Source: Notospermus geniculatus
Taxonomy: Eukaryota > Nemertea > Pilidiophora > Heteronemertea > Lineidae
Direction of reading: 5' to 3'
DNA length: 64,000 nt
Assembly: GCA_002633025.1 (NCBI GenBank)
Contig: NMRB01000502.1
Span: forward strand, 187,435-251,434
In this document: positions 1-12,667 of the stretch, one piece after another
How positions within the stretch are numbered: position 1 is the first letter of the stretch
Layout: each line of letters opens with the position of its first letter
Position numbers and translations under genes: made by a program
The notes under the pieces: generated by a model
What the model was told of the DNA's origin: nothing
Database searches by the model: none
Seen by the model: only the letters and a program-made list of their open reading frames with translations

Positions 1-364
1 AAAGGTATTAATAATCACATAGAGAATTTCTGAAGCGACGACTTCCATATTTGGGGTCGGAGACCTTGAACATTGAATGAGGGAAGCATGGTGTCATGTA
101 AACAATAACAACACGTGTGTTTTGAACGGGAGACGTGTGTTTTGAGAGATTTTAATGCTATTATGCCATGAAAGTGCCAAAAATGAACTGGAAATAACAA
201 AATTACATCGTTTCTGCCGTGCAAATTCCGATTTAGCATGTTTTTTGGGTCGTTTCATTTGGCTCGTTTCTTTTGAAACGTTTCAATGTTTACATACTAC
301 CGCCACAGATGGCGTGTGGCCTGTCAACAGCCGAAGTGACCACCATCCACAGTGTTTGCTAACA
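1..364. other. No gene seen
   Basis: AT-rich sequence with only short overlapping open frames. Nothing recognisable precedes the minisatellite. Confidence 0.6.
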
Positions 365-960
365 GTGTTGTGAAGAGCGATCTACAGAATGATCAGCAGC
401 CGAGTGGATGATGATGTAACGACAAGTGTTCTGCAGAATGAGCAGCAGCCAAAAGGGTGGTGGTTACGGCAAGTGTTCTCCAGAATGAGCAGCAGCCAAA
501 AGGGTGGTGGTGTTACGGCAAGTGTTCTTCAGAATGATCAGCAGCAAAAAGGGTGATGGTGTTATGACAAGTGTTTTGCCGAATGAATAGCAGCCAAGTG
601 GACAATGGTGTTATGATAAGTGTTCTCCAGAATGATCAGCAGCCAAGTGGATGATGGTGTTGTGACAAGTGTTCTGCAGAATGATCAGCAGCCAATGCAG
701 ATGATGGTGTTATGACAAGTGTTCTGCCGAATGCTCAGCAGCCAAGTGGATGATGGTGCTATGACAAGTGTTCTGCAGAATGAGCAGCAGCCAAGTGGAT
801 GATGGGTGTTATGACAAGAATTCTGCAGAATGAGCAGCAGTGTGTGGTGGGTGGTGTTATGACAAGAATTCTACAGAATGAGCAGCAGTGTGTGGTGGGT
901 GGTGTTACAGCAGCGGCCAAGTGAATGATGGTGTTATGACAAGAGTGTGCTTCAGAACAG
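365..960. repeat. 49-bp minisatellite, about 12 units
   Basis: The anchor GAATGANCAGCAG recurs at 387, 436, 483, 532, 581, 630, 679, 729, 778, 828 and 876, so the period is 47-50 and mostly 49. Units read roughly GTGTTCTGCAGAATGAKCAG followed by CAGCCAAGTGGATGATGGTG and TTATGACAA. The period is not a multiple of 3 and the units drift, so it is not coding. The last units near 900-960 are degenerate. Confidence 0.92.
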
Positions 961-1301
961 CGACTGCAGCATCCAACATCACCAGTGCCAAAGACACCAA
1001 CTGCTAAGAACAGGAACAACGACTGCGCCAATTAAGCTAATAGCGGCTTGATAAAAAACATAATTATCTTCTGCATAAATAAATTTCTAGGAAGTTTTTA
1101 AAACCACTCCAGCACCTGCCAGGAGAAATTAGATGCGTAGCATGAGCAAGTCAATAAATTGCCGTTGACAGCAGCATTTGTTAAGCAATTTTTATGCAAG
1201 GCTGACCACTGCTGGGCAATACAAGCAGAGGCGGGGAGGGGCTGAGACTGTATGCCGACCGATACCATCAACTTTTCACCTCAAGTCTTACAACCAATAT
1301 T

Positions 1302-2266
1302 TCAGTGATTCAGGGATGGGTGAATCTTAGTACACAATTATTGGATCTCGGTGATTCTTTTTTACAGGAAGTGACTCAGGCAAGACATACTCTTGTGGTT
1401 TCTTCTCTCGGTAATATTCGACATGAACATCAAAATGTATTGGAGTAAAATCAGAGGACGGCACATCAACAGCAACTAGTTGACCAAGATGACATTCACA
1501 TTATCGGTTTACAGGCATACCTCCGACAATTTCAGGAGAAGTCATTTACAACTCATGAAGGAAATTATCTTTTCCTCTACCACATCTGCGGCCAAACTTT
1601 CCAGTCACAACAATGCCAACTACCGTCTGATTGGTCATTATTTGAAGAAACAATGCCACATGAGAATATTGATTACTGAAAGTAGTTTGCCATGATTCTC
1701 TCCAGAGAGGGTAGACAAGTCATCTTACTGAGATTTCGGAATGTTGAGCTTATATGTTGGAAACTGTCAATATCTATCATTTTTTTGGCTGGGGTATGAC
1801 ATTTCCTATTTCGAAACCAAGTTGAAGATCAAACCTCAAGCTCGACCTCCACCCCAACAATGGTCCACGGGCCAGGGAGCCTGAATAGAACAACTGACTT
1901 AATGAGACCACAATATGTCGCAGCACAGCCTGAAAAATGACTTCCGTCCACTGGAAGGATTACCAGCATGCTTACAATAGCCATTTGAAGAATAGCCGAT
2001 GGGTTTGGTCGAATATGGGATAGGGCTTCACAATCATGTCAGCAGTCAGCTTCACATGCAGTTCTGATGGCCTTGTCGATTGGTATTCATTGCAATTTAA
2101 CCCATTTAGTGCTCAAGTCAAACTTTTATTTACTTTTTGTGTGTTGATTACAATGAGAAACCCACACCAGTATAATGCCCGATCCATGGCTTCTACTATA
2201 AACAATTGACCCCTGAATAAACAGCCAACTTGAAGACAGTGCAATTGGACAGAAACAATATGGTGA
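1302..2266. repeat. 965-bp tandem duplication A, copy 1
   Basis: Matches 2268-3232 at a constant offset of 966 with roughly ten substitutions and no indels seen. Its end abuts the single N at 2267. Nothing inside is recognisably coding. Confidence 0.95.
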
Positions 2267-2267
2267 N
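2267..2267. other. Single N at duplication junction
   Basis: One undetermined base lies exactly between two near-identical 965-bp copies, the signature of two contigs or haplotypes placed end to end. Confidence 0.9.
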
Positions 2268-3232
2268 TCAGTGATTCAGGGATGGGTGAATCTTAGTACA
2301 CAATTATTGGATCTCGGTGATTCTTTTTTACAGGAAGTGACTCAGGCAAGACATACTCTTGTGGTTTCTTCTCTCGGTAATATTCGACATGAACATCAAA
2401 ATGTATTGGAGTAAAATCAGAGGACGGCACATCAACAGCAACTAGTTGACCAAGATGACATTCACATTATCGGTTTACAGGCATACCTCAGACAATTTCA
2501 CGAGAAGTCATTTACAACTCATGAAGGAAATTATCTTTTCCTCTGTCACATCTGCGGCCAAACTTTCCAGTCACAACAATGCCGACTACCGTCTGATTGG
2601 TCATTATTTGAAGAAACAATGCCACATGAGAATATTGATTACTGAAAGTAGTTTGCCATGATTCTCTCTGGAGAGGGTAGACAAGTCATCTTACTGAGAT
2701 TTTGGAATGTTGAGCTTATATGTTGGAAACTGTCAATATCTATCATTTTTTTGGCTGGGGTATGACATTTCCTATTTCGAAACCAAGTTGAAGATCAAAC
2801 CTCAAGCTCGACCTCCACCCCAACAATGGTCCACGGGCCAGGGAGCCTGAACAGAACAACTGACTTAATGAGACCACAATATGTCGCAGCACAGCCTGAA
2901 AAATGACTTCCGTCCACTGGAAGGATTACCAGCATGCTTACAATGGCCATTTGAAGAATAGCCGATGGGTTTGGTCGAATATGGGATAGGGCTTCACAAT
3001 CATGTCAGCAGTCAGCTTCACATGCAGTTCTGATGGCCTTGTCGATTGGTATTCATTGCAATTTAACCCATTTAGTGCTCAAGTCAAACTTTTATTTACT
3101 TTTTGTGTGTTGATTACAATGAGAAACCCACACCAGTATAATGCCCGATCCATGGCTTCTACTATAAACAATTGACCCCTGAATAAACAGCCAACTTGAA
3201 GACGGTGCAATTGGACAGAAACAATATGGTGA
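2268..3232. repeat. 965-bp tandem duplication A, copy 2
   Basis: Second copy, starting on the base after the N at 2267 and ending where unique sequence (TATCCACAAG) begins at 3233. Confidence 0.95.
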
Positions 3233-5199
3233 TATCCACAAGTCATTTTCATCAGCCATCAAAAATCAGTTGAATCACACCTACATAAGTTTATGATATG
3301 ATATTCTTGTGAGCTGTAACCCTCTGATGGTGTTCCCCAACCTTCCCAAATCAACTCATTACCGCCTCCAGCAACGGCAAGATATGCCTAATGGGCAATC
3401 ATGTTTGTCAATGATCAAGTCCCCAGTGGTAGAGGGTTCACTCTCTGTCTAGAAACATGATGGAGAATTGCAAGCTCTTGAGTCAGCGACTGGGTTTGCC
3501 TAGTGCATGTAAGCAGCAGTGCTAGTAAAAAGCAAGATAAATCATACAACACTGAATTGCATTGAATAGTAGCAAAACATCTCAAATGCAAGGGATCATC
3601 TCTTGAGCATGATGAAACTCGATTGCTGTGCAAGTAATCCTCGTGCTTAAAGCAATCTTTTCCTCTGAGATTAAAACTAGAGATTAAATTAAAACAGGGA
3701 ATCAGAATACTCAGAGGGCCAATATCTCTGAAGATTACTGTACCCATTACCTCAGCATTAAACACAAATGGGAACTTCTGCTGCCTGTGCTTTTGACTTA
3801 ATTCCTTGAGAAGTCAACAGTTAGATCACCAAGAGAGGTACATTTCAAAGGGAAACTTCTGGGATGACGAGTCATCACAGAAACCAACGAGTTCAAAGAT
3901 CTATTCTTTGAGCATGTCATATGAGAATCATCACAATATCACAGATTCATTTTGACTGGTGTTCCTCTAGAAGCCACAAGAATTGTCAGGAATCTTCTCC
4001 CCATACATGTTCTTCAGAAAGCCATGTGTATACAGGTTTTCAACTCGGTAAAGCCAATTTCTTGTAAAACGACTCGGGTTTTCTCAAAGGGTCCTTAACA
4101 TGCTTGCTTTCAATCTTGTTAATATCTACAGAGGAAGCATCACTCCACCCTTTCAGCAATGACCCCAAGTCTGTCTACTGGTATCTACAGGATTGGGGAG
4201 ATGTGATTGTTGAACTTGTGAACATTGTTCAGATGAAATTGATCATTCTGAGCTGCTGCTGTGTCCAGAGGCAGGTGAAATGGCCTAAAATGCTAAAATG
4301 CACCAGCAGAAAATCACTTGAAAATTTGAGCAAAAATCTTGATACATGTCCGCTTCTGATTAACCGCTTCCCTTTAACAACTGATTGTAATGATCTGCAG
4401 GCTGTATGACAGTTTCTGGGAAGCACTTATTGGACCATTTCTTGATTCTACAGACAGAAACTGATTGACGGTTTATAATGGGCACTCTCACATTCCTCCC
4501 GACTTCAGCTCTTCTTCATTAAAGATAATGTATCATGACTTCATTATTTACATTCGATGTATGTAAACGTGGATGTTTACATTACGGGGTATGTTATTTT
4601 GGAGTTTTGGGACATGCCAATCCACCAAATTGAATACTCTCGGTACTAAAAGAATTTCTAGAAGGGCATGCCACTAACAAATTACTCATAAGACAAAGAA
4701 AGACTGGACATAAACAAACAAAATGTAAATAAATTACAATGATTTTCATGGCCTGCGAAAATACCTGTGATGCATTATCTTTAATGAAACAAAGAGTAGT
4801 GTACATGTACCACATCCCACGACACATCAATTCAATTCCCAGTACAATGCAAATGAAGCATGCTTCATCTTTTAACGCTAGCATCTTTTGGCAGTAATTG
4901 TTTAATTACTGCCCAAAGATTTCTCATTTCCAATGGGAAATTGTTTCTATTTTCAAAGTGGGATCATGAAATATGAGCTGTTGCTAAGCTGCTCAAGGGA
5001 AGTGCCTCATTTAGTAGAAGAATTTCATTAGAATGTACAATCATGACAATGTACAATCTCAACTCATTTTAATAAGAAATGCACAAAATTGTTGCCAAGG
5101 TCATCTCAGGATATCACAATGGACCATCATGGTTAATACACAAGTTGAAAGCCAGAAATTGGAAAAGCAGTCAAAGTAGGACCTCTAACCATGAAACAA
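3233..5199. other. No gene seen; small inverted repeats
   Basis: No supportable coding sequence. A perfect 10-bp stem (GGCAGTAATT, loop GTTT) lies at 4894-4917. CATTAAAGATAATG near 4522 recurs inverted near 4775. Confidence 0.5.
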
Positions 5200-6660
5200 C
5201 TATGGTCTCCTTCATTTCCTGTGCAATCAACTAATGCTGCCAAGTTGCCACAGCGGGAATCACAGTCCAACAACAACCTCAGGGACAAAACAGGAGTTGT
5301 CCAACTGTGCAGGAAATTCCATACCAGTATGAATCCAAGACCAATGATATCACGGCCTTAATCAAATACTGATGACTTCCGTTTGTTTGTGAAAGTGATG
5401 ACACAGGGTGGCGAGATCTGGACAGGATGACTGACTTACACCAATGATTTCAGGCAATATCAGAAGCTTATCCAAAATCCTGATCATGTAGTCACTGTCC
5501 TTTGGCTAGTAGTCATAAAAGATAGCAAATGCTTTTACTTAAGATTTGCACAGCAGTGTCCAATGAATGTAATGTACTACAAAATTTAAAGTAAAAGCAT
5601 TTGCTAGCTTTTAGAAATATCAGCCTATTTGTTACTTAGCTAAAACCTAGCAACATATTTCCGTCAAAGAACCTTACTAGGTGAATGGGCTTACATGTAG
5701 GTAACAATTATAGGCCTATTTAAACAATTGACCTGACCAAGGATCTCGATGCTCATAACACTTAACATCCAAAATTCTGCACACACAAACCAAATTCCAA
5801 TTGTGATTACCCATGCCTCCCTAGCAATCGACCTATTCCTTCAAAGTACCAACTCATCCCCAAGGGGAACATCACCAACAGGGGAGTCACTCGTATCATT
5901 TTGATCAGGTGTACTCCATTAGTGCAATTTTCTCTCTCATCATGCAGCGAGAAAGAGAAAGATGCAGTTTCTGCATAGCACAGCTACACTACAGCAAATA
6001 AGTTTGTATCACTACACTGGATAATTCATGGATGTCCAGAGACGAATCAACAATTAGTCAACAAGTGACCCATTAATCATGATGAAAATTAGCTAGTTCA
6101 GGTGCAAACGAAGGAATAATTGAATCCATTAGTGGGTTAATTCCCCACCTGCGAGGTGATGTGATTGCCACTTATCCTCTTGGTTTCAAGTTGATTATCT
6201 AGGATGTTCACCAACCTTCCTCATCTTGTACCAGGATGAAGTGTGCTCCTCTGGCTTCATGTGTCTTGTCTGCATGACTTGTTCCAAACATGTCAAAGCA
6301 TTAGGCAGCAGACTTACCTAGCAATTCACAGCCATGTAGCCCCCTCAGATATCGGAGTTAGAGGAAAACTTCCGCGAATATGCTGAGCAAGGGAAAGATG
6401 ATTCTCCTCCTACCAAGACAGCTCAGCAACAGAGGCATTGTGAGTCTTGGGATTTGGAGTCTAAACCAATTAGGCTTGTCTCGTTTGAACCATGTGATGT
6501 GAGATTCTGTTGTCAACAAGCATTGTTTTTGTGCCACTCAATGAAACTTGGATTAAATTGTTCATCAGAACAATGTAATAACCCTCTGATCACCCAATGC
6601 CAGTGTCACAGTGCTGCTTTGGTGCAATGTGCCAGGCTCCAAGCTAACTTCAAAGCTGAC
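5200..6660. repeat. 1.45-kb duplication B, copy 1
   Basis: Near-identical to 6813-8262, apart from scattered substitutions and two MITE presence/absence differences: this copy carries the MITE at 5504-5625 and lacks the one found at 7931-8042. It ends at CAAAGCTGAC. Short open frames inside are not convincing. Confidence 0.92.
5504..5625. mobile_element. MITE, about 122 bp, 'AAATGCTTTTACTT' family, copy 1
   Basis: Imperfect terminal inverted repeats of about 38 bp. The inner part TAGCAAATGCTTTTACTT (5523-5540) is mirrored by AAGTAAAAGCATTTGCTA ending at 5606, and the outer part GGCTAGTAGTCATAAAAG by CTTTTAGAAATATCAGCC. The duplicated segment at 6813-8262 shows the empty site, so this is a true insertion or excision. 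There is no coding capacity. The target-site duplication is not clear. Confidence 0.85.
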
Positions 6661-6753
6661 AAAGTTTGGGTCGGAGATTGTTTGGGCTACTCGCAGGGTA
6701 CTGATGGACGCCTCGTTTAAAACATGGGCCATTGAACCATCTTTTTTGAAGAT

Positions 6754-6811
6754 GGGGATTTGGCCTAGTGGTTTAAGGCGTGCTGCCCCTTAGTGCTGGC
6801 GATTGATGCCT
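6754..6811 (+). mobile_element. tRNA-derived SINE head, truncated at assembly N
   Basis: GGGGATTTGGCCTAGTGGTT resembles a tRNA 5' half with a pol III A box (TGGCCTAGTGG, 6761-6771). The sequence breaks at the N at 6812 before a B box. The absence of a foldable acceptor stem argues against a working tRNA. Confidence 0.45.
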
Positions 6812-6812
6812 N
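6812..6812. other. Single N at duplication junction
   Basis: One undetermined base immediately before copy 2 of duplication B. Confidence 0.9.
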
Positions 6813-8262
6813 CTATGGTCTCCTTCATTTCCTGTGCAATCAACTAATGCTGCCAAGTTGCCACAGCGGGAATCACAGTCCAACAACAACCTCAGGGACA
6901 AAACAGGAGTTGTCCAACTGTGCAGGAAATTCCATACCAGTATGAATCCAAGACCAATGATATCACGGCCTTAATCAAATACTGATGACTTCCGTTTGTT
7001 TGTGAAAGTGATGACACAGGGTGACGAGATCTGGACAAGATGACTGACCATACCAGTGATTTTAGGCAATATCAGAAGGTTATCTAAAATTCTGATCATG
7101 TAGTTGATACCCTGTCACTGTCCTTTATGTTGCTTAGCTAAGACCTAGCTACATATTTCCGTCAAAGAACCTTACTGGGTGACTGGGCTTACATGTAGGT
7201 GACAATAGGCCTATTTAAACACTTGACCTGACCAAGGATCTCGATGCTCATAACACTTAACACTATCCAAAATTCTGCACACACAAACCAAATTCCAATT
7301 GTGATTACCCATGCCTCCCTAGGAATCGACCTATTCCTTCAAAGTACCAACTCATCCCCAAGGGGAACATCACCAACAGGGGAGTCACTCGTATCATTTT
7401 GATCAGGTGTACTCCATTAGAGCAATTTTCTCTCTCATTATGCAGCGAGAAAGAGAAAGATGTGGTTTCTGCATAGCAGAGCTACACTGCAGCAAATAAG
7501 TTTGTATCATTACATTGGATAATTCATGGATGTCCACCAACGAATCAACAATTAGTCAACAAGTGACCCATTAATCATGATGAAAATTAGCTAGTTCAGG
7601 TGCAAACGAAGGAATAATTGAATCCATTAGTGGGTTAATTCCCCACCTGCGAGGTGATGTGATTGCCACTTATCCTCTTGGTTTCAAGTTGATTATCTAG
7701 GATGTTCACCAACCTTCCTCATCTTGTACCAGGATGAAGTGTGGTCCTCTGGCTTCATGTGTCTTGTCTGCATGACTTGTTCCAAACATGTCAAAGCATT
7801 AGGCAGCAGACTTACCTAGCAATTCACAGCCATGTAGCCCCCTCAGATATCGGAGTTATCTTCAGCGAATATGCTGAGCAAGGGAAAGATGATTCTCCCC
7901 CTACCAAGACAGCTCAGCAACAGAGACAATGGGTGGTAAAGCTAGCAAATGCTTTTACTTCAAGTTTTGTAATACATTTACATTGTACATTGCTGTGGAA
8001 ATCTTAAGTAAAAGCATTTGTTAACTTTTATGAATACCAGCCATTGTGAGTCTTGGGATTTTGAGTCTTAACAAAGCTTGTCTCGTTTGAACCATGTGAT
8101 GTGAGATTCTGTTGTCAACAAGCAGTGTTTTTGTTCCACTCAATGAAACTTGGATTAAATTGTTCGTCAGAACAAGGTAATAACCCTCTGATCACCCAAC
8201 GCCAGTGTCGCAGTGCTGCTTTGGTGCAATGTGCCAGGCTCCAAGCTAACTTCAAAGCTGAC
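6813..8262. repeat. 1.45-kb duplication B, copy 2
   Basis: Starts on the base after the N at 6812 with CTATGGTCTCC, matching 5200. It lacks the MITE of copy 1 and carries its own related MITE at 7931-8042. Confidence 0.92.
7931..8042. mobile_element. MITE, about 112 bp, 'AAATGCTTTTACTT' family, copy 2
   Basis: GCTAGCAAATGCTTTTACTT (7941-7960) is mirrored by AAGTAAAAGCATTTGTTAAC (8006-8025), with outer GGGTGGTA and TACCAGCC. It is the same family as 5504-5625 but at a different position in the duplicated segment; the corresponding site in copy 1 (near 6433) is empty. The left outer arm is shortened by about 9 bases. Confidence 0.85.
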
Positions 8263-11200
8263 CAGTATGAAATGCACAAACCTTCATGCCATTGTTGTGT
8301 GTACAAAAATAACAATAAAGGGAATGGTTTACTTGCAACAGTTATACATAGAAACAATACATAGACATATATTATATAGACATTTATATAGGCAGAAAGT
8401 GAGGTAAAAACAAGGCCTGTATGGCATGAATATCTATTTACATGAAAATTTGTAGAATTTTTTAATGTTGTCACACCTGTTTACACCACAATGGCAACAC
8501 CTCGTACTTTTGTGATGTAGCTCAATTTATCGACTAATGAGATTTATAGTTTACATTGCGAATTGGTTGTAAAGTACTCAACACCTGCCTCCTATCATGA
8601 TATATCCGGGCGCGTGTTCAATTTTCATGCAAAATGATGACACACCTGCTCCACTGTGTTTTTCAGCGGCTTAGTCGGGCTTTTCTTCAGTTGATAATGA
8701 GAGTGTTCCAAACTCATTGATGAAGTCTAACCCCTGATGTGTTCATTATCTAAACTCTTACTTCTAATCTTCTAATAATAAAAGAATTCCAATGATGTCG
8801 ATACCTGCACTAGACAACATATCTTTTTTCACCAACCTGCATGAGTAGATGCTGAAACTAAGCTTTCATCTTCATGATGATCAATTGGTAGTACGTGTAC
8901 ACAGACTTTCCTATAACACAGGAACACTTTTACGATCTAAGTAAACACGTTTTTTGCTTAGCACAGACAACCTTTGGCACTTGAAACAATATGTGATGAT
9001 ACACTTGCAGAATGGTGCCCTCGGCAATGATTATCATTCCTTTAATGTTACCTAATTGCTCATTAGACTAGCTGTTCAATTGCCTCAGGAACGTCTTACC
9101 AAGTGTTTCACACTAAACTGCATGTTGTATGAACCTTCATGGAGAACAACTCAATGGAGAGATAACAGCCGTTGGTAAACCATCAACCGATCATACACCA
9201 TATTGTGTTTTCACTGATTAAGGGTGCTCAGATTGAACTTTAATTGAACATCCACAGCATTTCAATCTACGAGTCATAAACAAGCAGAAGCAATAAATTT
9301 CACATGCTCTGAAATTCTGAACAGATACTTCACGTAATCCTTAACATAATGCTTTTCTGTTTAATGGGAATGGACTAAAAGGCACTTGTAAACTAACTTC
9401 AAGTATGTCATCCGAATTATGGGAAGAACACATTCATTATTTATTTATAACTAAGCCATATATTTACTAACAAACTATACAAGATGAATGTCCCATAGCT
9501 AAAATCAATGTTGAAATTTTCAACAAGGTGAGGCATCCAGGGATCTGAATGTTTAATTAACTGAATTGCATTTGCTTATGAAATGTCTAATCAACAGATC
9601 AATAAATGCAGAAGTAATTATTAGTAAAACAGAAAGAAAAGTCTGGATATCGTTTCAAATGGAAGATTTGGTGAATGATGAAAGTACTGCAGATTTACAG
9701 TCTGTTCTTATGTGTAACTCGATCTACTTCAGTGGCAAGTTGTACTTTTTGCTAGCATTCCTAAGGATAAAAGCATCGAAAACAAAAGAAGCAGACAATG
9801 TATTTGCTATTTTTACATTCATTTGTTCCCAAAGGTGACAGGATTACATGAAATCTGATGATCAAGATCAAGAAACATGGTAAAGATTCAGAGAACTATA
9901 GCATATTATGTACAAATGCAGCAGATTTGACTGCCTTGGGACTGCAGTCAGTCATGTAGTCTAACATGGCTAAAATATTGTTGCAGTTTAAATTCATATT
10001 TCAAATGACTGGAAAACTAGGGAAGGGGATAGCTGTGTCAGCTCTAGGTTTGAGACAATGAGAATTTTATGCACCACACTATGTGATGATAGGAAAGGCA
10101 TCTGAATAAGTGTCGCTTTCATAGCATTCCCATGATATGTAAGCGACAAGGCTATGAATACCTCTCCACCCACTAGCCAATGCCCCATCACGCCTCTCAA
10201 CACTTAACGACAGCATCTGAGTATGCACAGACAGAATAAAATGTCACCTCAGAGCGATACATGGAAGTATCATTGTCCAGGACTAAAGAGCCACAGACTT
10301 TGATCTTCCACACCAAGAGTTTTTGGTCTGAGGATCAAGAGATAGGAAGAAATGTTCCATCTCAACCTGACCAAAACTGACGCAGCAGAACTTCCTGTCA
10401 AGTATACAGTTAACTGGCCTAGTCAACAAATAAAAACACAGTTCTGATACATGTCAGTGTACTAGGGTCAAAATATGATGTTTCATCACGAGACAGAAGG
10501 AGAAGTTTCTTTGGTTCTCCTAAGGATGAATCCTAGCCATATAAGAGCTGGACATGTGGAGACTTTCTTTCCACCTTGGCAATTAGCTAATAGGCCTTCA
10601 GGCTGACTCTTATTGCGCCAGCTCATTCAAGATAACATCCTTTGTTCCACCACATCAGAATCTGTGGAGGTGCAAAGGCGGATGCTAGGTGGTCAACATC
10701 TTTCTTTCACTTCGGAAAGATCCAAGTTTTTTCGAGATTTGCACTATACCAATGCTATATATGATCTTATATGTTATACTGTCACCGTCTACTAATGTAC
10801 TGTGCATCTATGCAGCTGTATTTATTCCATTTATAACCATGTCTCATTCAGTTATGCATATTCCTTCTTTCATGTGGAACAGTCATCAATGATATACGTC
10901 AACGACATGACTTATAGCATCATGATCTGCAAAAAATTACAACATAATATGTTTCAATGTGTAATGAACGGGTCATATCTTCTTACTTTCTCAATGCAAT
11001 GTCCACTCAGCGACCATCAGACTTCAAAGACGGCACTGGTAAAGTCCTTTTTTCCATTTCTAACTTCTCTTGTTCATGCATAAGCTCCGGACACCTAAAT
11101 GATGATTACTCATGCATTGTCTTCAGAACAGTACCAGTGTCAGCTTTCATGATGTATGACCACATAGTACTATATCGAGACAATGGCGTGGTGGAATCTT

Positions 11201-12057
11201 CAGAAAAAAAACGCTCTGATGTATAATCAGTCACCAGGGTATTATGCCAGTGATTGGGTGAAGCGAAAGTAAACACCGTGGTCGAAATTCTCATTAATCA
11301 TGTTATGTGTAATGAAATCCTAACACCAGACAAGGGCACTTGTGACTAAAAAAAACAAATGCTCGTGACTAAGAAATGTCGATAAGGCAAAAACAGAAAA
11401 AAAAACAACAACAAAATCACTAAAGGCGCTTATACACCCTAACTGGATTCCCAGTGTCTTTTGTGGTGGAGTTCCCACAATGGCATTATTGCTATTTCAA
11501 TGAACCATCCACACAGAAATCGTGCAGGGGAATTCTTCCTGCGGGTTCTGGTACGTGGCTGTTCCATCAGGGACACTTCGATTGTTCCCAGCAGGACAAT
11601 ATTCACCAATTGTAATGTATGGTGTTGTTTGATCCTTGACTTAGATCATTATTCAAGGTTATCAATCATTGCGTCGCATTATTCATTACCGTATCACTTT
11701 GCCTCACTTGTGATGCATATCCGCACTTGATCTCTAGAAAGGCCAAAGAGCATAATTGGGCCTACTCCATCACGCCTTGTGCATTACTTTACCAAGGGTA
11801 GAAGTCACAGGGAGGGGAATGCCAATCAGCTTAGAGAAGCTTACCGGTATATGGCATAATAACAACTCCCTTAATGTTTCAGGCACTTGCCTAACTTGGG
11901 GACATGAGTAGACCCGACAGAACAACACTCTAAGGGGTAACTCAGAGGTTACCGGTATTCAAGACTTAGACGCGTGTAACTTGTCAAATGCATGGTGAAG
12001 TGTGTGCATAGTGAAGTTACACGAGTCTAAGTCTTAATCGTGCGATGATCACCCTTT
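8263..12057. other. No supportable gene
   Basis: About 3.8 kb of AT-rich sequence with short scattered open frames on both strands. The longest (9566-9838, +, 90 codons) has no recognisable motif. No clear repeats were seen. Confidence 0.5.
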
Positions 12058-12086
12058 ATGAATACAGCCCTCAATCTTTTTAACAG

Positions 12087-12594
12087 TCTTGCAACCAGAT
12101 CGATAGACCTTGAAAATACTGTATTTGACTTGAGAGCCAAGGACAACATGTTTGGTATTCACAAAACGCCCAACATGTTTCACCAACTGAAGAGTCCTTC
12201 ACTGTCAGGAAAGACAAGACTGCCAATGCACATCACGCTTGCTGAGAACATCCCTGTTAAACAGTCAAGATCAGGTTCTGTTGATTCCAAGAATGGAAGC
12301 AAATCTTCCAATCTGCAGGAAAATTGGTTGAGTATCCTTCAAGCAACTCATTCTCTACCAAGTAACGACACCAGTTCTGTTTTATCGACTTCTGCAGAAA
12401 AATCACTGAGTGCATTAAGATCATCAAAGAGCCCTATGAATAAGATTAGGATTGGATGCCCATATAACAGAGTCAGTTTTTCTGCAGGTTATTTTATTGG
12501 CAAATATAAAGCAAAATCAGAAGGCAGGATGCCGTCTTATAAAAGAAATTGCTTGTGCAGACCCACTGTCAGAAGAAGGCAAATAGCTTTGTGA
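12087..12594 (+). CDS. Possible terminal coding exon, unrecognised Ser-rich basic protein
   Basis: Open frame of about 169 codons after a good acceptor-like sequence (CCTCAATCTTTTTAACAG, ending 12086), stopping at TGA 12592-12594. AATAAA follows at 12662-12667, the spacing expected of a short 3' UTR. The same frame also has an ATG at 12058, four codons after an in-frame TGA, giving 178 residues if unspliced. The protein is rich in Ser, Asn and Lys, with a Ser-rich middle and an Arg/Cys-rich end (RRRQIAL). No transmembrane segment, signal peptide or known motif is visible, and I do not recognise the family. The length is only a little above what chance gives in 64 kb. The acceptor and poly(A) signal are the main support. 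Confidence 0.3.
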
Positions 12595-12661
12595 TCATGT
12601 TGGTGAAATATTATGATGGCTCTTATTCTTTTTGTGACTCCTTTAGTCATGTTGCTGAAAA

Positions 12662-12667
12662 AATAAA
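12662..12667 (+). promoter_or_regulatory. Candidate polyadenylation signal AATAAA
   Basis: AATAAA 67 bases after the stop of the open frame ending at 12594. It is meaningful only if that frame is a real terminal exon. Confidence 0.3.

Noticed and set aside
365-960. Regularly spaced repeats as a CRISPR array
   Set aside because: Whole 49-bp units repeat, with no conserved-repeat/variable-spacer pattern, in an animal genome. The same applies to 51270-51610.
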